From Paludibacteraceae bacterium (lineage in GTDB: Bacteria; Bacteroidota; Bacteroidia; Bacteroidales; Paludibacteraceae): a stretch of 5,290 bases of DNA. A program made the position numbers and the translations under genes. Numbering within the stretch: position 1 is the first letter of the stretch; each line of letters begins with the position of its first letter. Positions 5,190-5,290 of this stretch are shown piece by piece. Location of the stretch: positions 1 to 5,290 of the forward strand of contig JAGCIZ010000195.1 in assembly GCA_017648235.1 (NCBI GenBank), in the 5' to 3' direction. Under the pieces are notes generated by a model. That model saw nothing but the letters and a program-made list of their open reading frames with translations, did not search any database and was not told the DNA's origin.

Positions 5190-5290
5190 ACACCATCTTC
5201 AGTTCCGTTGGCTATGTTGACCTACTCTCCTACTTGTAGTTGATTGTCTTTTGTAAAGAACTTGCGAAGTAAGTTACATCCGTCTTTATA
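5190..5290. other. Right-edge region, gene content unresolved
   Basis: The last 101 bases after the terminator hold no complete gene. On the minus strand two frames enter from the right edge. One runs 22 codons (5290-5225, ending QLQVGE) to a TAG at 5224-5222 and then continues open for another 15 codons (VNIANGTEDGVKKTP) to a TAA. The other runs 19 codons (5289-5233, ending KTINYK) to a TAG at 5232-5230. Either could be the C-terminus of a gene lying mostly outside the window and transcribed towards the 91-residue gene; neither is recognisable. No plus-strand frame is convincing. Confidence 0.3.

Noticed and set aside
5057..5239. Plus-strand frame of 60 codons overlapping the end of the 91-residue gene
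   Set aside because: It is out of frame with the better-supported gene and runs through the intrinsic terminator stem and its T-run.
1..5290. CRISPR array, insertion sequence ends, attachment site at the tRNA genes
   Set aside because: There are no regularly spaced direct repeats and no transposase or integrase motif, and I saw no repeated copy of either tRNA 3' end elsewhere in the window.

Overview
The window is AT-rich chromosomal DNA of a Bacteroidota bacterium, most likely of the order Bacteroidales. Three things point there. UvrC and RsmG read like Bacteroides-type homologues along their whole length. Promoter boxes fit the Bacteroidota pattern (TTTG, about 20 bases, TAnnTTTG), and most starts lack a Shine-Dalgarno sequence. 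The left edge holds the start of an exported protein with a carboxypeptidase-regulatory-like domain, typical of the outer-membrane proteins of this phylum.

Layout. Positions 1-206 (minus): N-terminus of a secreted or outer-membrane protein, cut by the left edge. Positions 207-353: divergent promoter region. Positions 354-2168 (plus): uvrC, nucleotide excision repair nuclease, with a TTG start. Positions 2161-2201: hairpin terminator between uvrC and two converging tRNA genes. Positions 2203-2287 and 2312-2384 (minus): tRNA-Leu(UAA) and tRNA-Gly(GCC). Positions 2458-4574 (minus): a tight three-gene operon transcribed as rsmG, a metallo-beta-lactamase-fold hydrolase, then a patatin-like lipid hydrolase. 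Positions 4616-5290: a poorly conserved stretch with a 58-residue cysteine-containing small ORF, a 91-residue unrecognised protein with its own promoter and strong terminator, and an unresolved right edge.

How the genes work together. Most of the window is housekeeping: DNA repair, tRNA supply and 16S rRNA methylation. The rsmG operon joins a ribosome-modification enzyme to two hydrolases by a 4-base overlap and a 9-base gap, so they are probably co-expressed, though no shared pathway is evident. I found no convincing new defence or mobile system. The least explained DNA is 4602-5290, where two small unrecognised ORFs and a possibly broken reading frame lie together.

Two corrections to naive gene calling matter. 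The left-edge gene is on the minus strand, not the plus-strand frame that overlaps it. RsmG starts at the ATG at 4574, not at the TTG at 4601, which lies inside its own promoter box.
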